In this document: one piece after another, positions 30,501 through 40,641 of the stretch
Numbering within the stretch: position 1 is the stretch's first letter
Layout: each line of letters begins with the position of its first letter
Notes under the pieces: generated by a model
Told to the model about the DNA's origin: nothing
What the model saw: only the letters and a program-made list of their open reading frames with translations
The model's database searches: none
Program-made: the position numbers and the translations under genes
NCBI GenBank assembly: GCA_003116875.1
Contig: BCKT01000001.1
Location: 979,351-1,043,350, forward strand
DNA from: Takashimella koratensis
Lineage: Eukaryota; Basidiomycota; Tremellomycetes; Trichosporonales; Tetragoniomycetaceae
DNA: 64,000 nt
Direction: 5' to 3'

Positions 30501-33011
30501 ACCAGCAGCGGGGTTATCAGTCCTAGCCCGCTCGCGAGGGAATGGGCGCGTCCCAAGTCGGACGAAGAGAGCGAGGGCGAGGACGAGGATAAAGACGAAG
30601 ATGACCAGTCTCCTCCTCAAGCCGACGTTGGTGTCCGTCGATCCAAGACGGAGGTATCGACCCCCAGCTCGCCCAGGTTCGGACAGAGGCAACATCAACA
30701 GCCCTCGTCATCACCTTTGGCAGGTAGCTCACCTCGCCGAACACCCAGTGCACCGAGCTCGCCCGCTTCGACACGATTCACGAAACCGAGGTCAGCAACG
30801 CTTCCGTCCTCGGGCATGGCACCTGAAGCGGATCTGCGTAAAGTCGCGTCAACGGTGCTGCTGCGTGATAAAGAGAGGAGGATCGTGGAGAGCCAGGGAG
30901 AGAATGGGGACGAGGGGGATGAGGACGAGGAAGGAGGGGAGACGGAGAATGAGCGCGAGGCGAGGGAAGGCGTGGTGCGTGAGGTGGACGAGCAAGCTGA
31001 GGCTGGAGATGGTGGGGATGTCGACGAATCGGAACTTGGGTCTACGTCGGGCTTGTCGACTAGCACCAGGCCGTCAAAGACAAGTGCTGGAACGGGAAGG
31101 ATGCGAGGCGCAAGTATCGGTTCAGTCACGACAAGCGAGTCAACCCGCCTCGCTACACCCCCTAGCTCGGTCACGCGGTACACACAAGCCGACGAAGCAG
31201 GATCAGCGGTTTCGGGGTCCAGCTCAGATCGCGGGTCCGACCCTCGCGCGGGACTAGGTATACACCCACTCAGGCCGTTGACCATGGCCACGAAGGATGA
31301 GCAGTCGTCTGGTGTTGTAGGGTCTGGAGGTGGAAGTGGAGTAGAGGCAGGGCACGAGCTTGTGGAAGAGGACGTGACCCCGCCGTCGATCATGTCGGTC
31401 GCTCTGGGTTCCTTTGGCGATGACCGGTCAAAAGACGCTCAATCAGCGAGAGGTGAATCCCTCCCGAACCCTTCCAAGTCTAATGGAGACCCCAACGACG
31501 AGGTAGCCGCCGGACCTTCCAGCCCCCCTACCCTCAGCCGCAGCGGAACAGGCACTTCTTCCAATCGACCACTATACCGGAAAGTTTCTTCCCACGCCGA
31601 AGCCAAAGACGTGATCTCGCAAAATGAGCGCGATATTATCGAGCTCGCCCAGATGCCCATGAGCGCAGACTCGAGTAGATCGTTGTCGGCGCACCTGGCG
31701 GCGTTCGCGGAGAACCATGCGATCGAGCAAGAGTTTGCACGGATCGAGAGAAGGAAATCCACGAGGTCGGCCGGGTCGGCGTCGGCATCTGCTTCGGTGT
31801 CAGTGTCCGAGAAAGAGAGGAAGAAGGGGACCAGAGCGAGTAGAGCAAGTGGGAGTAGTGCAGGTGTAGGTGAGAGGGAAAGGGAAGGGACGGGAGCGGG
31901 AACAACAGATGGGCCAGCGTCAGGATCAGATAGCGCAAGCTTTTTTAGCGCAGATTCCAATCTCACGACGTACAGCTCAAGGAGGTCGTCGGATGTTTCC
32001 AAAGGTTCTAAATCGGTTCACTCGGTCAAACGTGAGTCGAGTTCTGCTCTATTGCTATCGATTGACACATGTGCTGATACCCCCGCCACAGCGCGCTCCA
32101 CGTCGTCGCCAATGTACACGATCGACGCACCCAAGACTTCGGTCAATTCGATAAATGGGATTTACGACCGTCGGGCTGCAGCCTACCGCGATCGCCTGGC
32201 AGCACTCACTTCCGCCCCACCTGTTCTCAAACCTCGGCGTCAGTCGGTCGGTCTCCCTCCTGTGATTCGACACGAGCGGACCGAGCCTGTCCTCCTTCCT
32301 TCCTCACTATCGGCCGAGCCGAGACCCGCTGAGATCGAGGTGGACCTACACCCGAATATCTCGTCGCCTATGCCGGTTGTCTCGGGTCCGCTGGTCCACA
32401 GCACGCCGAGGAAACGAAGGGGCTCGGCAAATGCGTCGGCTACTGCTTCGCCAGGGGGAGCGGCGGCGGTGGCCAAGGCGGCACAGGTGTACTCGACAGC
32501 CGCGTCTCCACGGCGCCAAGCGAGCGGCGAGTTCAACAGCGGGAATGGCAGCAAGTCCCGTGTGCAATCACCCACCGCGGCCCACGCGTCGTCTTCGCAA
32601 TTCACGACCGATCCATCTAGCCGTTCTCCGTCTCGTAACAAATCGGGAACCATGTCGCCTACCTCCCTCTCTGCTACTGCCAACCAAGCCCACGGGCGCT
32701 CACTCGCCTACTCGATGGGAATGACCAGCGGCGCCGGTGGTCCCTCGCTCTCTTCCCCGCTTGGAGGTGGGCATCATTTCGCACACAAGCAAGGGGACGG
32801 AGACGACTCGGATGATCCAGATACGGATACGATGCAGTATACGATGATCCAGAACGACTGGAGAGGAGGTTTCGTCGTCGCCCCACAACAGGGTCAGGCA
32901 ATGTCGCCGCCTGGAAGCGGAGCGATCGGGGCAGCGCAAATGACAGGGAGTGTGGGTGGGAACGGAAGGTGGGGAGGGATCAAGGGCGCCATTGGGCACC
33001 TCAGGCGATAA
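27579..33011 (+). CDS. Large disordered ankyrin-repeat protein
   Basis: Two models exist. In the first, exon 27579-27873 is spliced over about 840 nt to 28716 and then from 28964 to 29026; the phases match and encode YDVVMDFPNLELHSAAASG, about 1509 aa. In the second, translation starts at the ATG at 28505 (about 1481 aa). Ankyrin repeats lie near the N-terminus: ELHSAAASGNVGLVHYAL, PLHAACSGGSVSVVRMLIERG, TPLHFAAANGHAAIVQILLAGG and MTPEDLAEMSGHSDVIRTI. The remaining 1300 residues are Ser/Pro/Gly/Arg-rich and disordered, with a polyglutamine tract (near 30424-30455), acidic patches and a short His/Asp segment before the Leu-Arg-Arg end. It is probably a signalling or scaffold protein; no enzyme domain is seen. 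A 60-nt intron-like segment at 32032-32091 is in frame with no stop. Confidence 0.8.
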
Positions 33012-33447
33012 AAGAGGCGGCAGAGGGGTAGAGGGGCAGAGGGGCAGAGGCGGGAAGAGGATTAACGAATATGAACGAAAAGACACTCTTGCCAGGATAA
33101 TCCGTTCTGGCTACTTTGATAATGTTGTTATTTACGCCTGCTTCTCTTGGTCGTTGTAAGGCATAGCTCATAGCTGATAAGGTCCGCAACATTGCCGTGC
33201 TGTACCATCCTGGCTATCTATGTATCGAACTGTCTGCATCCTGGCTCGGTCGCCGATTCAATGACAGAGAAAGAATTGAGCCGACCAGGGCATGACGCCT
33301 CGGCAATGGCAGTCGCCCGTGCCTGGGAAACTTGCCATGCTATAACTGCAAAAACAAAAATTTCCCGCTCGGCCTCCATCATCGACTCTCTGTCTCATCG
33401 TCATCCAGTACACCAGATCATCCTTCTCTCCCTCCTCGTGGTTCACA
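33012..33447. other. Intergenic ankyrin gene / Mtf2-like gene
   Basis: Non-coding. The 3' side of the ankyrin gene starts with repeated GGCAGAGGGG units (33024-33050). The Mtf2-like promoter has AAAACAAAAATTT near 33347-33362 and a CT-rich leader. Confidence 0.5.
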
Positions 33448-35011
33448 ATGGTCACGCAGCCTCTCGTTGCGTCGCTCCGAGCGTCTGTCCCTCTCCGCCC
33501 CTCTCGTGCACTCTCTTCAACTACTGCCGGGGCTCGACGGTACAGCTCGACCCCTTCTCCATCCCCTTCCTCGACTCCCGGCTCGCACGACCAGGCTGAG
33601 AACGAAACAGCTCAGGATGGGATCAGCCGCGATATGGCAGACGAGGCCGAGTCGTCGGCGTCAGGCTCAGGCTCAATTGCAGGGTCTAAGTCGAGTGGGA
33701 AGATGGGAGAAGAGAGCGTACCTAGAGCTAGGCAGTTGTCGACACCGACCAACGAGGCCGAGATCGAGTCGCTCTGGTCGGATGTCTTGAATCGACCGTG
33801 AGTGGGCTCAACCATCCTGCCTTCTTCCTGTACCACCGACAAAAACCTTTTATCCTGTTGTAAGAGGGGTTATGCTGACGGTGCTGGATTTTGCTTTCCC
33901 TCCACGCTTTAGTGATCAAATCAACGCCCTTCGTCGGCCTCGCTCCTCGACCATGCGTCGACCGATGCAGCGGGATTTCCTTGCGCGCGCTCCTGCTCCT
34001 CCTCGTTTCGGTAGCCCCCGAATGCGCTTTGGCGAGACCCAGGCAGTGACAAAAGGTATGCTCGAAGCACTCAGCACGACTTTTCGGACCGTCCCTACTT
34101 CCCCAGCACGTCTCGAGGGTCGGACACGTAGCGGCGCGCCCGACCCGGGCTTGGGTATCGGGGTACCGATGGCGCACTCGGCCTGGTCGGGAGTAGGACA
34201 AGGGGTAGGGTGGGGAGTAGGAAGTGGGATGACACCGTCTTGGATAAGAGATAGGAAACGCAGGGAGGAAGAGTCGGATCCAGAGTTGGTAGCGCTAGAA
34301 GAGGAGCTGAGTGAGGATTTGAACCTCATCCAGACGGATGCCGAGTTGGTCAATTGGGCAAGAAGGAGGATCTTCACACCTCTCCCAACTCCCACTCCGA
34401 CTGACCCAAGCGCATCAGAGTCTACTACGACCTCTAAATCGTCAAGCGCATCGGAGTCTACTACGACCTCTGAATCGTCGTCGGTGGATCCTCCCGTGAT
34501 CACCTACCCACGGACCTACCCTCGTATGCTCGCTCAACTCATTCGTACCGCGCGTAAATCTTTCCGCAACCCACACCTCGCCCTTGCCTTCTTCCAACAC
34601 GCTCGTTCCCTCTCTCTCGAATCTTACCTCTCTGGATGCCTGACGTCCGCGTACAACGAGTACCTCAAGACCTCCTGGGAGAGTTTCCGGGACCTCGAAG
34701 CTGTAGACGCCGGGGTCCGCGAGATGGCTGCAGCCGGTGTCGTGTGGGATAAAAGCACGAGGGAGATCGTGGAACGTGTCGCGAGGCAGGTTAGTGAAGA
34801 GATAGATGGCAGAGTAGGGGACGGGTGTGGGTATAGGTGGGGGGAAGGAGTGTATGAGGTATTGAGCAGGTTGGACGGGTTGGTCCATAGGGATATCAGG
34901 AGAGAGGAGTCAAGGTTTAATAGAGTCACAGGGGAGAAGAGGAGGCATAGAGCGGCGCTGAGGAGGGAGGAGAAGAATGGGAGGGCAAGAGACGCTGCGC
35001 TTTGGATGTGA
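33448..35011 (+). CDS. Mtf2-like mitochondrial gene-expression protein
   Basis: Two exons (33448-33797, 33913-35011) give 482 aa. The N-terminal 45 residues are basic and Ser/Arg-rich without acids (MVTQPLVASLRASVPLRPSR), consistent with a mitochondrial presequence. The C-terminal 250 residues match the Mtf2 C-terminal domain as known from ascomycetes: a helical DAELVNWARRRIF, then YPRMLAQLIRTARKSFRNPH, LALAFFQHARSLSLESYLSG and TSAYNEYLKTSWESFRDL. Mtf2 (Nam1) couples mitochondrial transcription to translation. A duplicated SASESTTTSKSS / SASESTTTSESS segment interrupts the domain (encoded near 34408-34485). The basic Arg/Glu-rich C-terminus ends in DAALWM. The fold call is from pattern recognition. 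Confidence 0.75.
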
Positions 35012-35560
35012 GGGTGGATTTGAGGAACATAGTCTACGGAAGTTATGCACACTCTCTGCTCACGAACAAAGGCGATTTCATTTGGAAGGTATCTGAATGG
35101 CAGTCAGTGGTTCCGAGACGTCTTGGTACGAGGAAGAAGGGTAGCTGCCGCTGAGAGAGCGATAATGCATCCATACTAGGAGGAAGGTGACTGAAATCTG
35201 AGAGTCGACCACTTTCCAAAACCATTCCTCACTCGATCCACTGGATCTGACATTGCTTCCGGGACTTGACGGAAGTGAGAGAAAGGGTCGCCGTTTCGGC
35301 TTGGCATTGTGAATGCATATATGAGTCTACTATACCTGTCCAACCAAACTGAGCGTAATCTACTGGATCGTGACCACACAGAGACGTGCTTCAAGTAGCA
35401 GTTGGAAGTTTCAAGGTAGGATACGATACAAGAGAACGAAACATCTAAAGCAAAGTGAAGCTGGTGAACGAAAAGAAAACCTGACTGAAAGCGCAAACGG
35501 ACGGAACAATGACTGCAACCCCGTCAGCTCTCTAGCTCTACAGGATCACTCACATCTCTT
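35012..35560. other. Convergent intergenic region Mtf2-like / F5
   Basis: About 550 bp between convergent stop codons. No gene or RNA is recognised. Confidence 0.5.
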
Positions 35561-36355
35561 TCAGTTGGGCAGGGTGGGTAACACAGTGACCATGGCGGGC
35601 CCACTGACACTCGTGTCCGACGCAGAATGAATGTAGCCATCTTCGGTGGTATTGCACTTAATATAGAAACTAGCTGTCGTTTTCCCCGCTGTGTTGGTTC
35701 CCGTCGACAATTGGTTCACCGGGATCTCGTGGCGGACTGGATGAAACGACTCGAGCGAGGAATTAAACTTGTCGACAGGCTCGATCAAAATGGACGGCCC
35801 ATCCTGAGTGGCTTCAAATATGCATTGCTTGTCCGGGAAGGGGAGTGTCACGGATTCTCCTTCCACAACAAGAAAGGCAGTGTTGCAGCCGAACGCTGCT
35901 GCCGGGGGGTTGCCGGTCATCAAGTCGGTGATTAGACGGTATTGGGAGCCTGTTTTGACATACCAAAATTGGCATTTGCAGAAGCTGTTCATCTGACCGA
36001 TGTTGTCCTCACAGAGTACCGATTCCTCCTTCACCGAGTCGCTCAAACGCATTGACAGATGCCGCGCGCTCGCCAAAATTTCGGGAAACCTTGTCGGCCC
36101 CGCCACTTGTGTTGGTCCGAACACGAAAATGGGTTTGCTGTGATCATTGAACATCACTTCCAAGGATCTCCACGTAGATGCGAACCGATTGCACACCAGT
36201 GCGCTCAATTTGTCGTTGTCAGGGTTATTCTCGTTGTTTCGTTTGCTGAAAAAAATCTCATGGGATTGCGCCTCGGAGTGGTATGAGGCGAAGGCGAAGG
36301 CGGCATCATCTCGCTCAGCACGAGTAATCTGCGAAATTGGAAAAGCGTGCTGCAT
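35561..36355 (-). CDS. IPW-family protein F5 (unknown function)
   Basis: Intronless, 264 aa, ATG at 36355. It aligns along its whole length with F6: ISQITRAERDDA/ISTTRQKEAI at the start, DKLSALVCNRFASTWRSL/DQLSALLCDRLAVRWKGL near residue 50, NIGQMNSFC/NITDMNGLC near 117, VVEGESVTLPFPDKQ/VVEGEPVTLSFPQEE followed by FEATQDG near 170-190, and KTTASFYIKC/KATAFFHLSC at the end. It has a C-terminal extension of about 30 residues beyond F6. Ten or so polar helical residues replace any signal peptide. TLPFP takes the place of the I-P-W strand of the left cluster. Function unknown. Confidence 0.65.
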   Translation of the reverse strand: MQHAFPISQITRAERDDAAFAFASYHSEAQSHEIFFSKRNNENNPDNDKLSALVCNRFASTWRSLEVMFNDHSKPIFVFGPTQVAGPTRFPEILASARHLSMRLSDSVKEESVLCEDNIGQMNSFCKCQFWYVKTGSQYRLITDLMTGNPPAAAFGCNTAFLVVEGESVTLPFPDKQCIFEATQDGPSILIEPVDKFNSSLESFHPVRHEIPVNQLSTGTNTAGKTTASFYIKCNTTEDGYIHSASDTSVSGPAMVTVLPTLPN

Positions 36356-37614
36356 GATTGGGGAGCTCGGTGTAATGTCGGTGGTTGCGCTTCGAAGTCG
36401 GCGCGGTTCGGCGTCCGGGAAACCAGGCCAAGCGAAGGGATGGACTTGACGGGGGAAACCGCTCTCTTTCGTCTTTTCAAAGGCTTTTATATCTTACCGC
36501 CCGCTCCACAACTGTTCACCCTCCCAAGTTCTTTCTTTTGTCCAATTCGTCTCGGCCGACGGCCGAATCGACTTGGCCGCATTTCCGAATCGGCCAACAT
36601 GCCTTCGACTCGAGTGCAGCTCGGCAAACGAGCCTTCCGCTCCACCTGGTTTGCATGATGTACAAGGGAGAGAATGTCCACTGGCATATCTGATTTCCTC
36701 TCATTTTTTGCCTGGGAAGTTTGACCTTTCTTTTTGGGGACATTTCGACAAGAATGCATTGGCCTGTTGCAAGAGCATGAATGCGCTTGCCCACTGCAAG
36801 CTCAACTGTCCGAGAAAGCGCAATTAAGTGAATGAAGTGGAGGATGAGGAGTCAAACCCAGCGATATTGTTAATAGAGAGGTGTAAAGTATGTAGGATCG
36901 ACCTCTGTGGTAGAGGTACTGTAGGGGTCCCCCTCTGATAGGTTACTTGATGATATTGGCTGGTAGACTTGAATGACAAGAAATTCATTCGACGAAGAAC
37001 CATCTATCTACCTACAATACGGTGGCCGTGGTATATATGTTCTTCGTCTCATGTCTTAGTGTGGTTCGTAATCCTACTAACGAGAAGCTAGCGCTATGAC
37101 AACATCCTTCTTAGAGAGAAGACGTCTAACATTACTTCACCCTAATTCTCCCACCCTTCCAGCCCTTCTTCTGCCTGGCGAATGAGATCAATGTCCTCCA
37201 GAAAGAGATAGTGGATACTCAGCCACAGAGTCAAAATACCACAGCTGTATCGACCACAAGTCTAATGATTCTCACGAAAGATACTTTTTCGACATGTCTC
37301 TCCAAGGGAACCGGCATACAGTAGCATATGAAAGCTGGAAGCATAGTCTATGTCACAACGAGACCAAAGCGATCAAAGAAGAACCCGGGGGAGGGGAGGG
37401 GATAGGATAGGATAGGAGATAAAACAACAAAATGGGTGAGTGGGCGAATAGAACGGAAAGTGACTAAACGACTAAAGTACTGAGAGCTATATCCACAACG
37501 TCATGCAGAACTGATCACCTCGTCCGGTGCACCCTTCCGCTTGACAGGTTTGGTTCTCTCCCTTGAAGAAGAACATCACTTGTCCTTGTAAGTGCAACCC
37601 CGGCTCGAGAATCC
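36356..37614. other. F6-F5 intergenic region
   Basis: 1.26 kb with no supported ORF. A segment at 36868-37131 begins TGTTA and ends TAACA with an internal TATATA (about 37033-37038), the layout of a solo LTR, but there is no matching target duplication. The rest is AT-richer than average. The F5 promoter lies near 36483-36497. Confidence 0.4.
36483..36497 (-). promoter_or_regulatory. Promoter motif of F5
   Basis: On the minus strand GTAAGATATAAAAGC combines a GTAAGATAT motif with a TATA box 134 bp before the F5 ATG. The same GTAAGATAT lies 132 bp before the F6 ATG. Confidence 0.5.
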
Positions 37615-38316
37615 TCATTCGAGGGTACACGAGAGGTGGAAGAAAGCGGTTGCTTTTCCCTCCTCCGTCCGGGGGGTATTCGCGATCGTTGTCGTGATGC
37701 GGTGGAGCGTAGGATGAAAACCCGTTGGCGGAGGATCGTGCTTGGTGACTGTTGTTTTCCCACCATCCTGGGTGGCTTCGAAGCGGTATTCCTCCTGCGG
37801 GAAACTCAGAGTCACGGGTTCGCCTTCGACGACACCGAATGACACCTGCTCGACGGCGGAGTCAGAGTAGGGGCGACTTTGTAGTTGAGGAGGCTGTAAG
37901 TCGTTGAGCCAGCGGGTCTGTTTGCCAACGCCGACGCCCATGCCGTCACTCTTGGGGTCGCCCACGTCGACGAGCCACTGCCTTGCAGTGCAGAGTCCAT
38001 TCATGTCGGTGATGTTTTTGGGGTCCAATGCGGTGCCCCCAGTCCTGCGCGCGTTTTCCAGGCGGGAAGTAATGTCGTTCGCACCTGCAAGAAAGATGTT
38101 GAGTGTCGAATCGGTCCAAGGGTCGCCACGAGCTAGCTGTGTTCCGAGACCCTTCCACCTCACCGCGAGGCGATCGCACAAAAGCGCGCTGAGTTGGTCG
38201 TTGAAAGATGGATCGTTTCGGCTTTCGAAAAAATCCTGAACTGACTTTGTCCTGGACTGAAGAGCCGAACAGAATTGAATTGCTTCCTTTTGGCGAGTCG
38301 TGCTGATCTGTGACAT
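37615..38316 (-). CDS. IPW-family protein F6 (unknown function)
   Basis: Intronless, 233 aa, ATG at 38316. It is the closest relative of F5 (see shared blocks there). N-terminal helices (about residues 1-60) precede a variable middle and a beta-rich C-terminal third: FGVVEGEPVTLSFPQEEYRF, FEATQDGGKTTV, FHPTLHRI, then AFFHLSCTLE. The protein ends at a TGA where F5 goes on for 30 residues. A frame just past the stop encodes a Cys/Tyr/Lys-rich tail, so a past frameshift is possible but not shown. No targeting signals. Function unknown. Confidence 0.65.
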   Translation of the reverse strand: MSQISTTRQKEAIQFCSALQSRTKSVQDFFESRNDPSFNDQLSALLCDRLAVRWKGLGTQLARGDPWTDSTLNIFLAGANDITSRLENARRTGGTALDPKNITDMNGLCTARQWLVDVGDPKSDGMGVGVGKQTRWLNDLQPPQLQSRPYSDSAVEQVSFGVVEGEPVTLSFPQEEYRFEATQDGGKTTVTKHDPPPTGFHPTLHRITTTIANTPRTEEGKATAFFHLSCTLE

Positions 38317-39209
38317 TGTCGATGGTTGGTGACGTTGGCGATAGAGTGGTGCAGTTTCGTTTGGTGGCGGTGTGGATTTGGCTGGCCGGATCTTCTGACT
38401 TTCCTGGGGGAACTCCTTCTCTGCTCCTGCTCAACTCTGTCTTTAGATATCTTACGAGAGCCCTAAGTCGTCTCTAGTTTGTACTCCCCCTTCCTTTCAA
38501 TGGGTGGAGCTAGCTGAATAAGCCCTCTTTCTTGCGCGTTTCATCCTTCCCAAAAGAGGGATTGTCCTCGCCGTGCTCTCCTCTTGCGCCCTTGTCATTT
38601 CGGTAGGCCGGCGAATGGCGTCATCAACGACCAATTGTCAAATTGTTCAAGATCTGTCGGCCGAGCTGGATCAAAGGAGGGAAGGTATGACTTGGTGTGA
38701 GGAGGCTGTGAACGCGGAGGTGTGACTCGACAAGGCCTACGAGCCAAGAGATAAGTAAAAGCCTTCATTTATCATGATAACAAAAATGAACCGTCTACAG
38801 GACAAGCCAAGCGGTGTTCTCTGCGGAAAGGGTAAAGACATTGTTACAGCTTTTAGACAACAAAGGTGTGAAGTGAACAGCAGTACGTCGGGTCCGTCGG
38901 GGAAGGTCCGGGTCATGGTGGACGAGCCGAGCGACCAGTGAAGAGAAATGGACAACAAAGGATAGTGACAAGCGATGAGGTGTTCAAGTCTGTCGACGAG
39001 CACCATCCGGCGGAATCGCGTGATGACCTCTGGCGAGACAATAACAGCAGTAACGACAGGAAAGGAACGGTCGGCCGAGAAGAAGATCTCAACCGTTGTC
39101 GCCGATAGGTGTGCGAGTCAGGCGGTGAGTCCACAGACTCCTTTGAAGGAAGAGAGGTAAGGGCATTCATATCGGGCGTTATTTTCGAACAGGACATCCC
39201 AGTTGCTTT
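38317..39209. other. Intergenic F7-F6
   Basis: About 900 bp without a supported gene. Two overlapping minus-strand frames (38737-39197) have no coding signature that I can recognise. Confidence 0.45.
38440..38456 (-). promoter_or_regulatory. Promoter motif of F6
   Basis: Minus-strand GTAAGATATCTAAAGAC, sharing GTAAGATAT with the F5 promoter at almost the same distance from the start codon (132 against 134 bp). Confidence 0.45.
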
Positions 39210-39938
39210 TCACAACGTTGGTTTCTGGTCGAAGTAGAGTGTGACCTCGGCCTCGCGAGTCCCGGGCTGCCTGAGCGAGGGATACCATAAAATACCTGAG
39301 CCTTCGATCGAATGAAGCTGGGCTGCTGTGCAGTTGATGATTTCAACCGTCTCAACTTGCACCATGTCGTTGTCATCCATGGTCAAGATATACATGGTGT
39401 CATCCCAAGGGATGGTGACGGGTACGCCATATTGAAGTGTGAAGCTGACAGCCAACTTGGTCGTTGTCGTTGGCTGTTGAGAGCTGTAGTTCGTCCCTGA
39501 CACTTTTGATGCAGGGGGCCATGGTATCTTGCTCACCTCGGTGTTTCCCTGTAGTTGAGCAAGAGTGCAGACCACGTTGTTCTCCTTGATCAAGAGCTCG
39601 GAGGGTCGAAGCGGGGAAGCATTGTGCAATCGAAGGAGTCGGTCAGACACCACTCTTCGGGTACGTTTAAAATTGTCTTCAAATTCACTCATGAGCGTGT
39701 CGTGGACTTGATGCTTCTGCGTCCAATTGTCGAAAGAGTAGGGTGAAGACACAGCTTTCGTCTCGTTCGCCCACATGGACAAAAGCCACTCAGTGATCAG
39801 GGCACTCTCTTGGTCACCATCCGTTATGAGCTGCTTGTGACGCTCTTGACAAATCGCCGAGTACTTGTTGTAGCGCTCGATGGCGTCTTGGCGAGCGGGT
39901 GTAGACAGGACAGTTGGGAGTTTCACGGTTGAGGGCAT
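39210..39938 (-). CDS. IPW-family protein F7 (unknown function)
   Basis: Intronless, 242 aa from the ATG at 39938. The frame stays open upstream but has no earlier ATG close by, and a TATA box lies 80 bp before 39938. The N-terminal half is helical and charged (AIERYNKYSAICQERHKQL, ALITEWLLSMWANET). The C-terminal half has the family strand VTIPWDDTMYILTMDDNDMV (about residues 180-199) and ends with EVTLYFDQK, closely comparable to F4 (YTIPWA, VEITYYH). A second short I-P-W occurs near residue 142 (SKIPWPPAS). No targeting signal. Function unknown. Confidence 0.65.
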   Translation of the reverse strand: MPSTVKLPTVLSTPARQDAIERYNKYSAICQERHKQLITDGDQESALITEWLLSMWANETKAVSSPYSFDNWTQKHQVHDTLMSEFEDNFKRTRRVVSDRLLRLHNASPLRPSELLIKENNVVCTLAQLQGNTEVSKIPWPPASKVSGTNYSSQQPTTTTKLAVSFTLQYGVPVTIPWDDTMYILTMDDNDMVQVETVEIINCTAAQLHSIEGSGILWYPSLRQPGTREAEVTLYFDQKPTL

Positions 39939-40641
39939 TGACAACTGCGTTGAGAGCTCGCTGGTAGAAGAGAAACGTGAGATCTCCAAGCTAGACTGGC
40001 GTTAACATCATTGGCCTATATACGCCGCTGTTATCCCCTTGGATGCCGTTATCAGCCAGGTGGAAGGCAATCGCCTTCCAACGTATTGCCCGTCACACCC
40101 TACAACAGCCTGTTGCCGAGTGGTTTGAGAGTTTGAATGCCATTAGTTGCCGGCCCTCCGAGCCGTCGGCCTTCGTTGCAGTGAGACTACAGACCATGCT
40201 AACCCCGCCTCTCCCTGCGGGCCTTCGATCAACGCCGAGGCATTTCCGCAGTCGATGGCGAAACGCCAGAGCCTGTGAGGCGGTTGAGATGGGATAAAGG
40301 AAAGCAACTCTTGAACAGACTGGCAGAGGCTTTACAGTACACGGTGGTGCTTTGCTTGCCACCTATTGCGTGATATGGACAGGGCTTCGAACAGCGATTG
40401 ACGGCTCGGTTAGAGCGCGTCTTCCACTAGTAGAAGCAGTACGAGAGCGCCATCTGCGTACACGAGCAAGAGCAGAGGGCCATTCTAAACTTATCACTGT
40501 ATCGCCATCAACTAGTGCTCCCGAAAAGAGAGGGGAAGGGGGATCGAGATCGGCCATCGTCGTCATTACTGGAAATGCATTTCGCCAATTCTTCAACCAA
40601 GGGTATGAACAAATTCAGAGAGCACTGTAATGCGACTTTCA
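39939..40641. other. Intergenic F8-F7
   Basis: No supported gene over about 700 bp. A small inverted purine/pyrimidine stretch near 40410-40470 has no clear role. Confidence 0.45.
40017..40022 (-). promoter_or_regulatory. TATA box of F7
   Basis: TATATA on the minus strand about 80 bp before the F7 ATG at 39938, within CGGCGTATATAGGCC. Confidence 0.45.

Noticed and set aside
39987..39989. Earlier TTG start for F7
   Set aside because: TTG is not a usual start in fungal nuclear genes; the ATG at 39938 fits the TATA box spacing.
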